A stretch of DNA of 64,000 nucleotides from an uncultured Bacilli bacterium (GTDB lineage Bacteria > Bacillota_I > Bacilli_A > RF39 > UBA660), in the NCBI GenBank assembly GCA_934130105.1, contig CAKOXL010000003.1, positions 1 to 64,000 of the forward strand, in the 5' to 3' direction. The position numbers and the translations under genes were made by a program. The stretch's first letter is position 1. Each line of letters begins with the position of its first letter. This document shows, piece by piece, positions 33,997 to 42,800 of the stretch. A model generated the notes under the pieces. The model had not been told where the DNA came from and did not search any database. It saw only the letters and a program-made list of their open reading frames with translations.

Positions 33997-34461
33997 TTAA
34001 TAATGAATTGCCTGATGTTTTATTTTAACTCCATCTACATCTATATAATCAGAACAATCATATTTATATAAAGTAGTACCATTTGTATCTATTTCCTTTA
34101 ACACATCTCTATCATCTACTACATTAGTATCAACATTTTTATGACTCATAATAGATGATACTAAATCTATAAATTTTGCATATGCCTTAATCTCTCCAGC
34201 TATTAAATCAATAGATTCTTTACTATATTCTTTTGTTGTGTCATATAACTTAGAAGAAGCTAATGTAATGTTAACAACTAATCTAGATTGTAAATCAAAT
34301 AATTCATTTAAAGAAAGTGAATCCATTAAATTACTTATCTTTTTGCTAGAGTCTTTCAATTTTTCTTCTAAAGAATTTCCTGATTAAAAATTTTGAACAT
34401 TAATACCTAATTCTTTTACATACTCTTCTATACTTTCAACTATTATTTCTACCAAACACAT
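33997..34461 (-). pseudogene. Lineage-specific gene interrupted by an in-frame TAA
   Basis: The minus strand from ATG 34461 has a strong ribosome binding site (GGGAGGG) and encodes a 25-residue peptide ending GINVQNF. TAA follows at 34384-34386, and the same frame then stays open to 33997 (SGNSLEEKLKDSS, ... IKHQAIHY). The only alternative start for the second part is a TTG (34359) with a poor site. The helical character continues smoothly across the stop, so a nonsense mutation, or readthrough, is the simplest view. The 154-codon full frame lies 20 bases behind the repeat-containing gene. No family recognised; a translated 120-residue protein from TTG cannot be excluded. Confidence 0.55.
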
Positions 34462-34481
34462 AATTTTATCCCTCCCAAATA

Positions 34482-35546
34482 TCAATTGCAATTATATTTT
34501 TTTTGCTTTGTTTTATTTTTAAAATCAAATAATTGATTATCTAAATATGCAATTTCAATTTCTCTACTAGAAATTGTTTTCATACTTTCAATTGTGCTAG
34601 CAATTTTTTCAATAACTTCTTTTGAATTAGATAAAGACATCTTTTTTACTTCTTCTATAATTGTCTTTCTTTCTTCATTAGAATTTAATAAATATACTTT
34701 TTTTGCATTTTCGTCATCAATTTTAAAAAAACTGCAATCAGAGCTTAATATTAAAGGACATTCAGCAATTCGTTCAATACAGCTTTGTAATAATAATGAG
34801 TATTCAAACTTTCCTAAGTTTTCTTTGTTACCATAAAGATCTGAAGAATCTTCAACGCTTGCGTCTACATTCGTATAACAAAAATTCAAATAATCTTTAT
34901 AGTTAAGAATCACTTGATTTTTCAAAGTTATATCTGGTAATTTGGTATTACCTAAATAAGTACAACTAGCCATTATTTTCTCACCAGTCGTCATTTCTTC
35001 AAAAATTCCATTTCCTAAATATTTAATTGCTAATAATGTGGTTGATGTTGATGATTTACAATATTTTTCAACACTAAGGTCTTTTCTCCAACTAATAGTA
35101 TCAAAGTCATCATAATCGTATTCATCATAAGTAAAAGAATTTTCTAAACATACACCACATAGATACATAACATCAGTAAAATATATTTCCCCAATTTTTA
35201 CTTCTTCATCCATTGGTTTAAAACAAAAATACCAATTATCCTCAGAAGGACCACTCAAATCATCACCGGAAGTCTCATCTAAATCTTCACCCAAACGTTC
35301 ATCGGAAGTTTCAACCAAATCTTCACCCAAATATTCATCAGAAGTTTCATCCAAATCTTCACCCAAACGTTCATCGGAAGTTTCAACCAAATCTTCACCC
35401 AAATATTCATCAGAAGTTTCATCCCAATCTTCACATAAACGTTCATCAGAAGTTTCATCCAAATCTTCGCCCAAATACTCATCAAAAGTTTCGTCCAAAT
35501 CTTCACTTAAACCTTCATAGTAAGTTCTATTATTAATTCGTTCCAT
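34482..35546 (-). CDS. Unknown protein with acidic 12-residue tandem repeats
   Basis: 354 residues. Residues 10-93 are seven 12-residue repeats of the type DEYLGEDLDETS / DERLGEDLDETS, strongly acidic. The remainder is a mixed alpha/beta region (EVKIGEIYFTDVMYLCGVCL; CYTNVDASVEDS) and a helical C-terminus. No signal peptide or membrane helix. RBS GGAGGAG and an extended -10 (TGCTATAAT) lie upstream. It ends in TGA, rare in this window, and is followed by the interrupted gene in what looks like a small operon. I do not recognise it. Repeats could bind cations or a basic partner. Confidence 0.7.
   Translation of the reverse strand: MERINNRTYYEGLSEDLDETFDEYLGEDLDETSDERLCEDWDETSDEYLGEDLVETSDERLGEDLDETSDEYLGEDLVETSDERLGEDLDETSGDDLSGPSEDNWYFCFKPMDEEVKIGEIYFTDVMYLCGVCLENSFTYDEYDYDDFDTISWRKDLSVEKYCKSSTSTTLLAIKYLGNGIFEEMTTGEKIMASCTYLGNTKLPDITLKNQVILNYKDYLNFCYTNVDASVEDSSDLYGNKENLGKFEYSLLLQSCIERIAECPLILSSDCSFFKIDDENAKKVYLLNSNEERKTIIEEVKKMSLSNSKEVIEKIASTIESMKTISSREIEIAYLDNQLFDFKNKTKQKKYNCN
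35268..35519 (-). repeat. 36-bp in-frame tandem repeats (seven units)
   Basis: Seven 12-codon units at the 5' end of the unknown gene. Units 4+5 and 6+7 encode the same 24 residues, so the array grew partly by 72-bp duplication. All units keep the frame. Confidence 0.9.
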
Positions 35547-35710
35547 TTTTCTCCTCCAATCTACCCATATTATAGCATAATTATTGATTTTTAAATATAT
35601 TTATACATTTATTTACGTTTGCGCAGTATTAAAATTATCATTTTTCAATTTATCTTCCCTATATTTTTTACAATAGATAAAAATAATTATAATTAATACT
35701 TCCTTATATA

Positions 35711-35738
35711 TAAAAAAGCTAACTACTTACTAGTTAGC
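35711..35738 (-). terminator. Terminator after tRNA-Thr
   Basis: GCTAACTA / TAGTTAGC arms (35731-35738, 35718-35725 on the minus strand), then six T residues and ATATA. About 50 bases past the tRNA. Confidence 0.85.
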
Positions 35739-35786
35739 AATCTATTAATTAAACAATGCTGGAACATATCCAAGTATTAATCAATC

Positions 35787-35862
35787 TGGTGCCGACTGCC
35801 GGATTTGAACCAGCGACCTACGCGTTACGAGTGCGTTGCACTACCAACTGTGCTAAGTCGGC
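35787..35862 (-). tRNA. tRNA-Thr (CGT)
   Basis: Minus-strand cloverleaf with acceptor GCCGACT / AGTCGGC, anticodon CGT in CTCGTAA, T-arm GGTTCAAATCC and encoded CCA. Lies 46 bases downstream of tRNA-Lys, separated by a terminator-like palindrome. Confidence 0.95.
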
Positions 35863-35865
35863 AAT

Positions 35866-35895
35866 AAAAAGAAAAGAGCTTTGATATCAAAGCTC
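35866..35895 (-). terminator. Palindromic terminator between tRNA-Lys and tRNA-Thr
   Basis: Perfect 20-base palindrome GAGCTTTGATATCAAAGCTC (35876-35895), followed on the minus strand by TTTTCTTTTT. It would end tRNA-Lys transcripts before tRNA-Thr, or act as a processing hairpin in a joint precursor. Confidence 0.65.
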
Positions 35896-35908
35896 ATTGT
35901 AATCAACT

Positions 35909-35984
35909 TGGTGGGCTGTTAGGGATTCGAACCCTAGACCCACTGATTAAGAGTCAGTTGCTCTACCAACTGAGCTAACAGCCC
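35909..35984 (-). tRNA. tRNA-Lys (CTT)
   Basis: Minus-strand cloverleaf: acceptor GGGCTGT / ACAGCCC, anticodon CTT in CTCTTAA, T-arm GGTTCGAATCC and encoded CCA. Confidence 0.95.
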
Positions 35985-36066
35985 AAAATTTAAATTACTA
36001 CTATAGTATATCACAAAAATTGAAAATGAAAATATTTTTTTAGCATTTTTTTGATTTTTTTAACAT

Positions 36067-36972
36067 TTAATGCTTAAATCTTTTCATAATTTTTGCAAAC
36101 GCATACTTTGTAGAACGAATAGGGCCATTTGTAAATATACCTTTTATTGTTTGCTCAGTACTTTCTTTTTTATTTAGTTTCGTAAAATATTCTAATATTT
36201 TTGATTTAATAGAAGCTAAATCGTAACAATTACTACTATTTAAATAATTAGCTAATTCTGGTGGTAATAAATCAACACTTTTTATTAACTCTTGGTAATC
36301 AACAATTAAACTAGTATCATCATTAACATTAACATAATTATTTTTACCATAAATTTTATTTAAATCCTCATAGCCGCCTTCAACAATATTAATTACTTTA
36401 CGAGGATTTTCAGCAAATTTCATTCTAGTATCACCTAAATAAGATAAAGAACAAATCTGAACATATAAATCAAATAATTTATTGTTATTATTATCAGGCA
36501 AAGTAAGTAAAGCCGTCAAAACAGCAGAATTCCTATTTTCCTCATTAGCTTCATCAATTAATTTAGAATTAGTAATAGCAAGTATATTTTTTTGAAATCT
36601 ACCAGGTAAATAAAAACTCTTCCAACTTCGTAAATACAAAATTAAATCTTTTTCTTCAATTGTACCATATTTGTAGGTGCTATTTTTATAATTTATATTA
36701 CTCAAATAAGTAATACCAGTACTACCCTTTAGTTTTTTTAAGCTAGCATGCTTAAAATACAATTTTCCGGTAAACGAATAATCACTTGGATTAATCATCA
36801 TATTTTTTAAATGCCATTCTTTTAAATTTTCAACAACAAAAATCAAATCTATTTGTGGTTTATCGTTCGTTGTATAACTACTTTGTTTAAATATACCCGA
36901 ACCATAACCATAAACCGCTATTACTTTTGGCCTTTTTTTAACAAATTCCTTTATTTCTTTTACATCAACCAC
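36067..36972 (-). CDS. Tam41-type phosphatidate cytidylyltransferase (CDP-DAG synthase)
   Basis: Matches the Tam41/Mmp37 family, best known from mitochondria, which makes CDP-diacylglycerol from phosphatidate and CTP. Diagnostic motifs: YGYGSGIFKQ (residues 21-30), PQIDLIFVVENLKEWHLKNM (nucleotidyltransferase Asp42), NPSDYSFTG, and YKYGTIEEKDLILYLRSW plus FYLPGRFQK. 301 residues, no membrane helices, unlike integral-membrane CdsA. It is likely a peripheral membrane enzyme feeding phosphatidylglycerol and cardiolipin synthesis. Followed by tRNA genes; 29 bases behind ddl on the same strand. Family call is strong from motif pattern; whether CdsA also exists elsewhere cannot be seen. Confidence 0.85.
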   Translation of the reverse strand: MVDVKEIKEFVKKRPKVIAVYGYGSGIFKQSSYTTNDKPQIDLIFVVENLKEWHLKNMMINPSDYSFTGKLYFKHASLKKLKGSTGITYLSNINYKNSTYKYGTIEEKDLILYLRSWKSFYLPGRFQKNILAITNSKLIDEANEENRNSAVLTALLTLPDNNNNKLFDLYVQICSLSYLGDTRMKFAENPRKVINIVEGGYEDLNKIYGKNNYVNVNDDTSLIVDYQELIKSVDLLPPELANYLNSSNCYDLASIKSKILEYFTKLNKKESTEQTIKGIFTNGPIRSTKYAFAKIMKRFKH

Positions 36973-37001
36973 AATATCAACTCACTTATAAAAAGAAGAA
37001 A

Positions 37002-38222
37002 TTATTTGCTAATCTTAGCTTTAGAACCTTTCATTCCTTTTAAGCCACCAAGCTCAGTAAAGCCTTTTAATATATTAGTGTCAAATGAATGTGTTTTTGC
37101 CACTCTCTTTTTATAATCACGGATACCAATATTTATCATATCATCTAAAAGCTCTGTATATTCTTTACCAGTTGGTTCCCATAAATAAAATGATAATGAA
37201 CCAGGAATATTATTAACTTCATTTATATAAACTTTCTTTGACTTAGTATCAATTAAAAAGTCAATTCTAACTACCCCACTAGAGCCTAGTGCTTTAAAGG
37301 CATCAATCGCAACTTTTTCCACTTCTTCTTTCATCTTGTCATCAAGTGGTGCTGGTATTATACGATTTGCTGATACCATTCCCTTAGAAGTCTTAAACTT
37401 GCCACCAAGCTTACCTTTTGATTTACTACTTCCAATATATTTATCTTCATATGTTAAAAATTTATTAGAAGAAATTACTTGCTCAATAGCACTTACTTGT
37501 TGATTTTCATAGTTTCCTAAAACGCTAATATTTACTTCCATTAAATTTTCTACTAATTTTTCTACTACTATTTTATGATCATATTTAATAGCATCTTCAA
37601 CTGCCACTTTGGCTTCTTCCTGATTAGCAGCCGTTTTAATTCCAACACTACTACCTAGTGTAGCTGGCTTTACAATAACTGGATAACCCAATTTTTTAAT
37701 ATTAGATAAAATGCTATCTGAATCTTCTTCATATTCATTATCATAGAACCAAATATATTTACATACAGGAATATTTTGAGATTCAAAAATCTCTTTCATG
37801 AACAATTTATCCTGACCAACAACAGATGAATATACATCACCACCAACAAATGGTATACCTATTGACTCTAAATATCCTTGAAGAACACCATCTTCTACAT
37901 TAGTTCCATGAACTATTGGAAATGCCATGTCAATTTCTTTTACTGTTTGCTTAAATCCTCTTTTATTTTGTAAAACAAAGTGACCATTTTTTTCATATAA
38001 AACTACATTTTTAGCATATCTTTTAATTAATGATAAGTCACTATATGTCTCTATTTCCTTTAACATTTCCCCTGTATACCACTGTCTATCCTTAGTAATA
38101 TATATTGGAATAATTTCATACTTTTCACTATCCATTTTATTCATAGCCTGAATAGCTGAAATAATACTTACTTCATGTTCAACACTTTCTCCACCAAAAA
38201 TAACACCTAATCTAATTTTCAT
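37002..38222 (-). CDS. ddl: D-alanine--D-alanine ligase
   Basis: ATP-grasp enzyme making the D-Ala-D-Ala dipeptide that MurF, encoded next to it, adds to the wall precursor. Start at ATG of MKIRLGVIFGGESVEHEVS (TAGGAG upstream; a TTG three codons earlier is possible). Motifs: N-terminal GGESVEHEVS, KPATLGSSVGI, EQV and catalytic VVRIDFLID ... INEVNNIPGSLSFYLW. The substrate loop (TYEDKYIGSSKSKGKLGG onward) is longer by about 15-18 residues than in typical Ddl, and rich in Lys and Gly. 406 residues, long for Ddl. D-Ala-D-Lac specificity cannot be excluded by eye. Confidence 0.92.
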   Translation of the reverse strand: MKIRLGVIFGGESVEHEVSIISAIQAMNKMDSEKYEIIPIYITKDRQWYTGEMLKEIETYSDLSLIKRYAKNVVLYEKNGHFVLQNKRGFKQTVKEIDMAFPIVHGTNVEDGVLQGYLESIGIPFVGGDVYSSVVGQDKLFMKEIFESQNIPVCKYIWFYDNEYEEDSDSILSNIKKLGYPVIVKPATLGSSVGIKTAANQEEAKVAVEDAIKYDHKIVVEKLVENLMEVNISVLGNYENQQVSAIEQVISSNKFLTYEDKYIGSSKSKGKLGGKFKTSKGMVSANRIIPAPLDDKMKEEVEKVAIDAFKALGSSGVVRIDFLIDTKSKKVYINEVNNIPGSLSFYLWEPTGKEYTELLDDMINIGIRDYKKRVAKTHSFDTNILKGFTELGGLKGMKGSKAKISK

Positions 38223-38234
38223 TACATTCAACTC

Positions 38235-39830
38235 CTATTCATTATAACTATCCGGTAAATCATTTTCAAATAAAACATACATGTCTTCTTTTTTCTTTAA
38301 CGTTTGTAATAGATTATATGCATCATAAACACTGTTTACAATAAATAATTTATCTTTATTATAACCACTTTCATTAATTCCTTCAAATATTGGTCGTGTT
38401 TTCTTTTCACCAACTAAAATAATATAATCACTAACAGCTGCAATTTGGGTTCCAAAAATATGATTAAGTTCATCTTCTTTTTCTCCAAGCTCTGTCATAC
38501 CAGGCGTAACTACCACTTTAACACCAGGCATCATATTTAAAACATCAAGTGCAGATTTTGCACCAACTGGATTTGAATTATAAGCATCATCTATCATGTA
38601 CATATATCCAAGATCTCTTAATTCAAGTCTATGTTCAATCGTTCTAACCTTTCTAACTCCCTGCTGTAATTCCTTAATACTGATTCCAAATTCACGTCCT
38701 AAAGCTATACCAGCTAATATATTGTAAATGTTGTGATTACCTAATAATTTAGTTTCAAACAAATATTCATTACTATCACCTTTAAATGAAACACTAAATT
38801 TACTACCCTTATTATCACATTTAATATTATACGCTCTAACATCAGCATTTTTATCTTCGATACCAATCCATATTTTTTTACATTTACTCTTTATATTATA
38901 AGAAACTTGTTTAGGATCATCAATATTTAAAACAGCTACACCATCATCAGGTAAACTTTCAATAAGTTCAAATTTAGTTTTAACTATATTTTCAGTACTA
39001 CCAAAAGTTTCTAAATGGGCAAGTCCAATTCTAGTTAAAATTCCATACTTAGGATGTACCATATCACATAAGGCTTTGATTTCACCTTTTTTATAAGCAC
39101 CCATTTCTGCGATAAAAACATCATCGAATTTATCTAAATAGTTATTGATTGTAATCATAAGACCATATTCAGTATTTAAATTTTTAGGTGTAGGTCTAGA
39201 AATATATTTAACATTCAAAATATCATTTAATATATTTTTACTACTTGTCTTACCATAACTACCTGTAATACCAACAACCTTTAAATTATTCATGCTTTTT
39301 AATTTATTTTTTGCCTTTACTTCATAATATTTATAAACCAATTTTTCAATCGGAGTATTACATACCTTTGCAATTAATATAACTATATAACTAAAATAAG
39401 TAATAACTGATTCCACTAAAATAAACAGCTTACCATTTTGACTATCTAGTAAATAAATAATAGCTGGTAAAGTAAATAAAATAACGATAGTAAATATCAA
39501 TCTTTTTATACGCTTAGTTATTACTAATGGTTTTTTTACTCTTTCACATTTACGATTATTTACAATGCGAACTGTTTCTAAAGCATAAAATACCAATGCA
39601 ATTACAAGTAAGACATTATATAAACTATTATCCAATACATATGCTATTATAATTATCAATGTAGCCAATAAATCAAGTGTCAAAAAAATACTCTTAAAAT
39701 TTTTGATAATCCATTTAACATAACGATTATTTTCATTATATAAATTTTGTTGTAACATATGTAAAGCTTTTTTATTCTTAAAAATATTAAATATTAATAT
39801 AAGTAAAAAACTAATGGTGTATATATTCAT
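38235..39830 (-). CDS. murF: MurF-type ligase with N-terminal membrane domain
   Basis: Residues 1 to about 165 contain roughly five membrane helices (e.g. YTISFLLILIFNIF, LVIALVFYALE, LIFTIVILFTLPAIIYLL). From about 185 a complete Mur ligase follows: ATP loop VVGITGSYGKTSSKN, EMGAYKKGEI, LTRIGLAHLETFGS, NHNIYNILAGIALG, EHRLELRD, DDAYNSNP and GMTELG. These match MurF, which adds D-Ala-D-Ala to UDP-MurNAc-tripeptide. The membrane part is not found in model MurF proteins; it would place the last soluble precursor step at the membrane. RBS GGAGG. Stop 12 bases before ddl. Confidence 0.9.
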   Translation of the reverse strand: MNIYTISFLLILIFNIFKNKKALHMLQQNLYNENNRYVKWIIKNFKSIFLTLDLLATLIIIIAYVLDNSLYNVLLVIALVFYALETVRIVNNRKCERVKKPLVITKRIKRLIFTIVILFTLPAIIYLLDSQNGKLFILVESVITYFSYIVILIAKVCNTPIEKLVYKYYEVKAKNKLKSMNNLKVVGITGSYGKTSSKNILNDILNVKYISRPTPKNLNTEYGLMITINNYLDKFDDVFIAEMGAYKKGEIKALCDMVHPKYGILTRIGLAHLETFGSTENIVKTKFELIESLPDDGVAVLNIDDPKQVSYNIKSKCKKIWIGIEDKNADVRAYNIKCDNKGSKFSVSFKGDSNEYLFETKLLGNHNIYNILAGIALGREFGISIKELQQGVRKVRTIEHRLELRDLGYMYMIDDAYNSNPVGAKSALDVLNMMPGVKVVVTPGMTELGEKEDELNHIFGTQIAAVSDYIILVGEKKTRPIFEGINESGYNKDKLFIVNSVYDAYNLLQTLKKKEDMYVLFENDLPDSYNE

Positions 39831-39839
39831 AAATACCTC

Positions 39840-40562
39840 CTACAAAAAATTATATAGTATATTAATAACTTGTGGTAAAGCTTCTAAATAAGCATAGTGA
39901 GTGCAACCAGGTAGTTCAACAAGGCCACCATCAATTAAAAGACTCTCAAGTTTTCTTGCATCACTTATTGGTGCTTCAGTATCCAGTGTACCCCATATTA
40001 ACAAAGTAGGACATTTTATTTTTTTTGCATATTCACTTAAATCTTCATTAATTACATTTACCAACGTTTCCCTCATAATAGGTGATGCTTTTCGATAATC
40101 GTAAGAACCAACATATTTTTTGGCATATTCACCGACTTTATTTAAACCAGGAATCTTTTTAGCCGTTTTAAAGATACATTCCTTGATTGATCTCTTCTTA
40201 TTTCTAACACAGGGACTGCCAAATAAAACTAACTTTTCAACACTATTTCTTGATGCATAAACTATGGCAACACGACCACCAAACGAATGGCCCATCACAA
40301 TAGGTCTATTAATATTAAGTTGACTTAATAATTCTTCTAATATTTCTACATAATCATATATTGTTAAACTAGTCTTTGGTTCATCACTTTCACCAAAACC
40401 AGGAAAATCAAGAATTGTTATATGATAATTTAATAATTTATCACCAAGTGGCATCATCATCTCAATGTTTTGACCCCAACCATGTAAAAGAACAATATCT
40501 CTACCATCTTCCTTACCATATTGTATGTAATTAACTTCTATATTTCTAATGATTTTTTTCAT
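39840..40562 (-). CDS. Alpha/beta hydrolase
   Basis: 240 residues with oxyanion segment LLHGWGQNIEMM, nucleophile GHSFGGR, acid in GTLDTEAP and His in PGCTHYAYLE, so the triad looks complete. No signal peptide, so cytosolic. Nine bases before murF on the same strand, with start after GGTGG, so it is in the wall-precursor operon. Substrate unknown; esterase or lipase-like chemistry is all that can be said. Confidence 0.88.
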   Translation of the reverse strand: MKKIIRNIEVNYIQYGKEDGRDIVLLHGWGQNIEMMMPLGDKLLNYHITILDFPGFGESDEPKTSLTIYDYVEILEELLSQLNINRPIVMGHSFGGRVAIVYASRNSVEKLVLFGSPCVRNKKRSIKECIFKTAKKIPGLNKVGEYAKKYVGSYDYRKASPIMRETLVNVINEDLSEYAKKIKCPTLLIWGTLDTEAPISDARKLESLLIDGGLVELPGCTHYAYLEALPQVINILYNFL

Positions 40563-40643
40563 TGTACCACCAAAAAAAGTATATCACCAAATAAAGCATC
40601 ATACAATTAAAATAAACGTTTTCATGTCAAATATAGTAAAAAT

Positions 40644-41384
40644 TTATTTTAACAATTTATAAAACCTTTCCTCATTTAACTTACTATTTTGTGAATCGTA
40701 AAATTCTACGTTACCATTACTAGAAGAAGATAAAAGTTTTTTTTCGTTAAGTAAATTCATTAACCTCTTAGCAACACCATAACCACCATCAAAAAATACA
40801 ACATTTCCTAATATATTAGTAATTTCCTTTTTTATAAGTGGATAATGTGTACATCCAAGTACAACTACGTCTATATCATGATAATCTTTTAAAAGTAAAT
40901 CTAAATATTCACCTATATTCTTACTATTTCCTTGTTCAATAAGATAAGCTAACTTAGGACAGGCAAGAAGTGTTGTATTATCATTATTATAACGATTATA
41001 AAGAGCTAAAAATTTATCACTGTTAATCGTTGCAGGTGTTGCCATAACCAATATTTTTTTATTTTTTTGATAATCATAAGCCATTTTATAAGCTGGCTCT
41101 ATTCCAATAATAATTAAATTACTATATTTTTTTCTAACATCTTCTATTACTAATGCAGTAGCAGTATTACATGCAAAAACAACAGCCTTACAATTTCTAG
41201 AAACAAAATATTTTATAATTTCTAAAACGTACGACAACACTTCTTCCTTAGACTTTTCACCATATGGATTATGTAAAGAATCACTATAATAAATATAATT
41301 TTCATTAGGTAAAATTTTTAATATTTCCTTTAAAACGGTAACTCCACCAATTCCAGAATCAAAAATACCAATTGGATAATTCAT
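40644..41384 (-). CDS. murI: Glutamate racemase
   Basis: Supplies D-glutamate for peptidoglycan. Start at the ATG of MNYPIGIFDSGIGGVTVLKE because AGGGGTGAT lies before it; an ATG 12 codons earlier gives an unnatural extension. The two catalytic cysteines are present in FACNTATALVI and LGCTHYPLI, and the substrate Asp/Ser in FDSGIGG. 246 residues, slightly short for the family. First gene of the downstream group with the hydrolase, murF, ddl and Tam41-type gene; the 81-base gap allows a separate promoter. Confidence 0.95.
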   Translation of the reverse strand: MNYPIGIFDSGIGGVTVLKEILKILPNENYIYYSDSLHNPYGEKSKEEVLSYVLEIIKYFVSRNCKAVVFACNTATALVIEDVRKKYSNLIIIGIEPAYKMAYDYQKNKKILVMATPATINSDKFLALYNRYNNDNTTLLACPKLAYLIEQGNSKNIGEYLDLLLKDYHDIDVVVLGCTHYPLIKKEITNILGNVVFFDGGYGVAKRLMNLLNEKKLLSSSSNGNVEFYDSQNSKLNEERFYKLLK

Positions 41385-41422
41385 ACCATCACCCCTATTC
41401 ATATACAATAATTTATGCAAAT

Positions 41423-41449
41423 AAAACTAAAGCTTTCACTTTAGTTTTT
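41423..41449. terminator. Intrinsic terminator upstream of murI
   Basis: ACTAAAG / CTTTAGT arms (41426-41432 and 41439-41445) with a 6-base loop; T-rich on both sides. On the minus strand it would end transcripts from the 243-residue protein gene. Confidence 0.65.
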
Positions 41450-41617
41450 ACAAAATTATTTATAATTTTTCTAACTTTCATACCTTTTCTTACTTAAATA
41501 CATTGAATAAGAAATTGCGTGATTTTATAATCAACATTACTTTTTAAGTTTGTTCTAAAACCATTTTAATTTGTAAAGCTACTAACATCATGATCAATGG
41601 AATTTGCTTAATTAAAA

Positions 41618-42349
41618 TTAGGCATTAACTAATTGAAAAATGATAATCAAAATAGAAACTATTGAAAGTACAATTGTTGCTTGCGCTTTTCCTCTTTTAC
41701 GAGTTTTTAAACCTTGTGAAGCAAAATAGAAATTTAAAATATATATAATTATTCCATAAGTCACTCCAACAAAAGAACATATCAACCCAAATAATGATAA
41801 CCAAAAACCAACTTCACACATTTTTTCTTGTTTCTTTGTAGTCTCATTTTGAAATGTTTGTGTGAACTGATTTACATTTTGAACTGGTTGTGCTTGCTGA
41901 GTGAATTGTTGATTTACTGGTTGTTGATAATTATTTTGAACTGGCTGTTGATAATTATTTTGATTTAATGGCTGACCTGTGGTGGGGTCAAAATTCATTT
42001 GATTATTGTTCATATTTACTCCTCCATTATTTAATTTATCAATTTCTTGAAACAGTGTATTTAAAGAATTTCTATAATTCATAGCCGTCATATTAAGACT
42101 ATTTTGTTCTATTGGAGCTTCGCCAAACACTCCTTTAAACCATGCATAAATGGTAAGTACTTGTCCTGATATTGAATAATTAAAATATCTATATCCTTGT
42201 ACCATTGCATCACCTGCTCTATAAAATTGTTCTCCATCTTTTTGCTGTAATTCATATTGATTACCTTGAATATAGCTTTGAATTAAACTATTTACTAAAT
42301 TTGGATCACAACTTAATTGAAAAGTATATGTACTTCTTCCTTTTTTCAT
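41618..42349 (-). CDS. Membrane protein with Gln/Asn-rich linker and DUF4190-like tail
   Basis: 243 residues. The N-terminal domain (1-110) is a compact alpha/beta region (STYTFQLSCDPNLVNSLIQSY, YRYFNYSISGQVLTIYAWFKG). Residues 115-170 are a low-complexity linker with repeated QNNYQQPV units. The C-terminus has two membrane helices (about 183-203 and 222-240) separated by TRKRGKAQ, like DUF4190. RBS AGGAGGTG with a TATAAT upstream. Function unknown; the N-domain faces the cytosol by the positive-inside rule (inference). Confidence 0.7.
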   Translation of the reverse strand: MKKGRSTYTFQLSCDPNLVNSLIQSYIQGNQYELQQKDGEQFYRAGDAMVQGYRYFNYSISGQVLTIYAWFKGVFGEAPIEQNSLNMTAMNYRNSLNTLFQEIDKLNNGGVNMNNNQMNFDPTTGQPLNQNNYQQPVQNNYQQPVNQQFTQQAQPVQNVNQFTQTFQNETTKKQEKMCEVGFWLSLFGLICSFVGVTYGIIIYILNFYFASQGLKTRKRGKAQATIVLSIVSILIIIFQLVNA

Positions 42350-42800
42350 CTCGCACCTCCTAATAGATATAAAAAGTCTTACTAATATACCCTATGATAT
42401 CATTATAACACATCTTGCTCAAATATACCGAAGAAAATTAAATATAACGAATGTAGAGTTACAATTAATATAAGACCCTTTATATACAGAAATAGCGATC
42501 GGTCTTATCAATCAAACATTTTAATAAGAAATAACGTATCATTTTGACTAATATATCACATTATCCTATAGTTTAAATATCAAATATAAATGAAATCTTA
42601 CTTAAAACTATCTATAACATTCCAACACAATCATTAAACTTGCCTTCTCCCTTAGAAATGAGACAAAAAATTATAGAAAAAAACAATATTCAATAATTAC
42701 ATAATAACTATATCATATTGCATTTACTTTTTTATAAATTTTGTTTCACATCATTTACAATTATACATTATATTTACTTTACGTAAATAAAGTGGTTGAA
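42350..42800. other. Gene-free AT-rich region
   Basis: About 450 bases with no plausible gene on either strand. It holds a TATAAT upstream of the DUF4190-like gene and an 8-base inverted repeat ATAAGACC / GGTCTTAT (42470-42477, 42501-42508) around a 23-base loop without a T-run. No promoter or RNA could be argued for beyond that. Confidence 0.5.

Noticed and set aside
34482..34500. UGA read as tryptophan (Mycoplasma-type code)
   Set aside because: Reading through the TGA gives only about ten more codons before TAG, and large enzymes here have all conserved Trp as TGG with full-length frames.
35268..35519. Tandem 36-bp repeats as a CRISPR array
   Set aside because: Units are contiguous with no unique spacers, keep the reading frame and encode a regular acidic repeat.
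42470..42508. Inverted repeat ATAAGACC / GGTCTTAT as a terminator or sRNA
   Set aside because: The loop is 23 bases with no T-run and no promoter nearby; kept only as a remark on the gene-free region.
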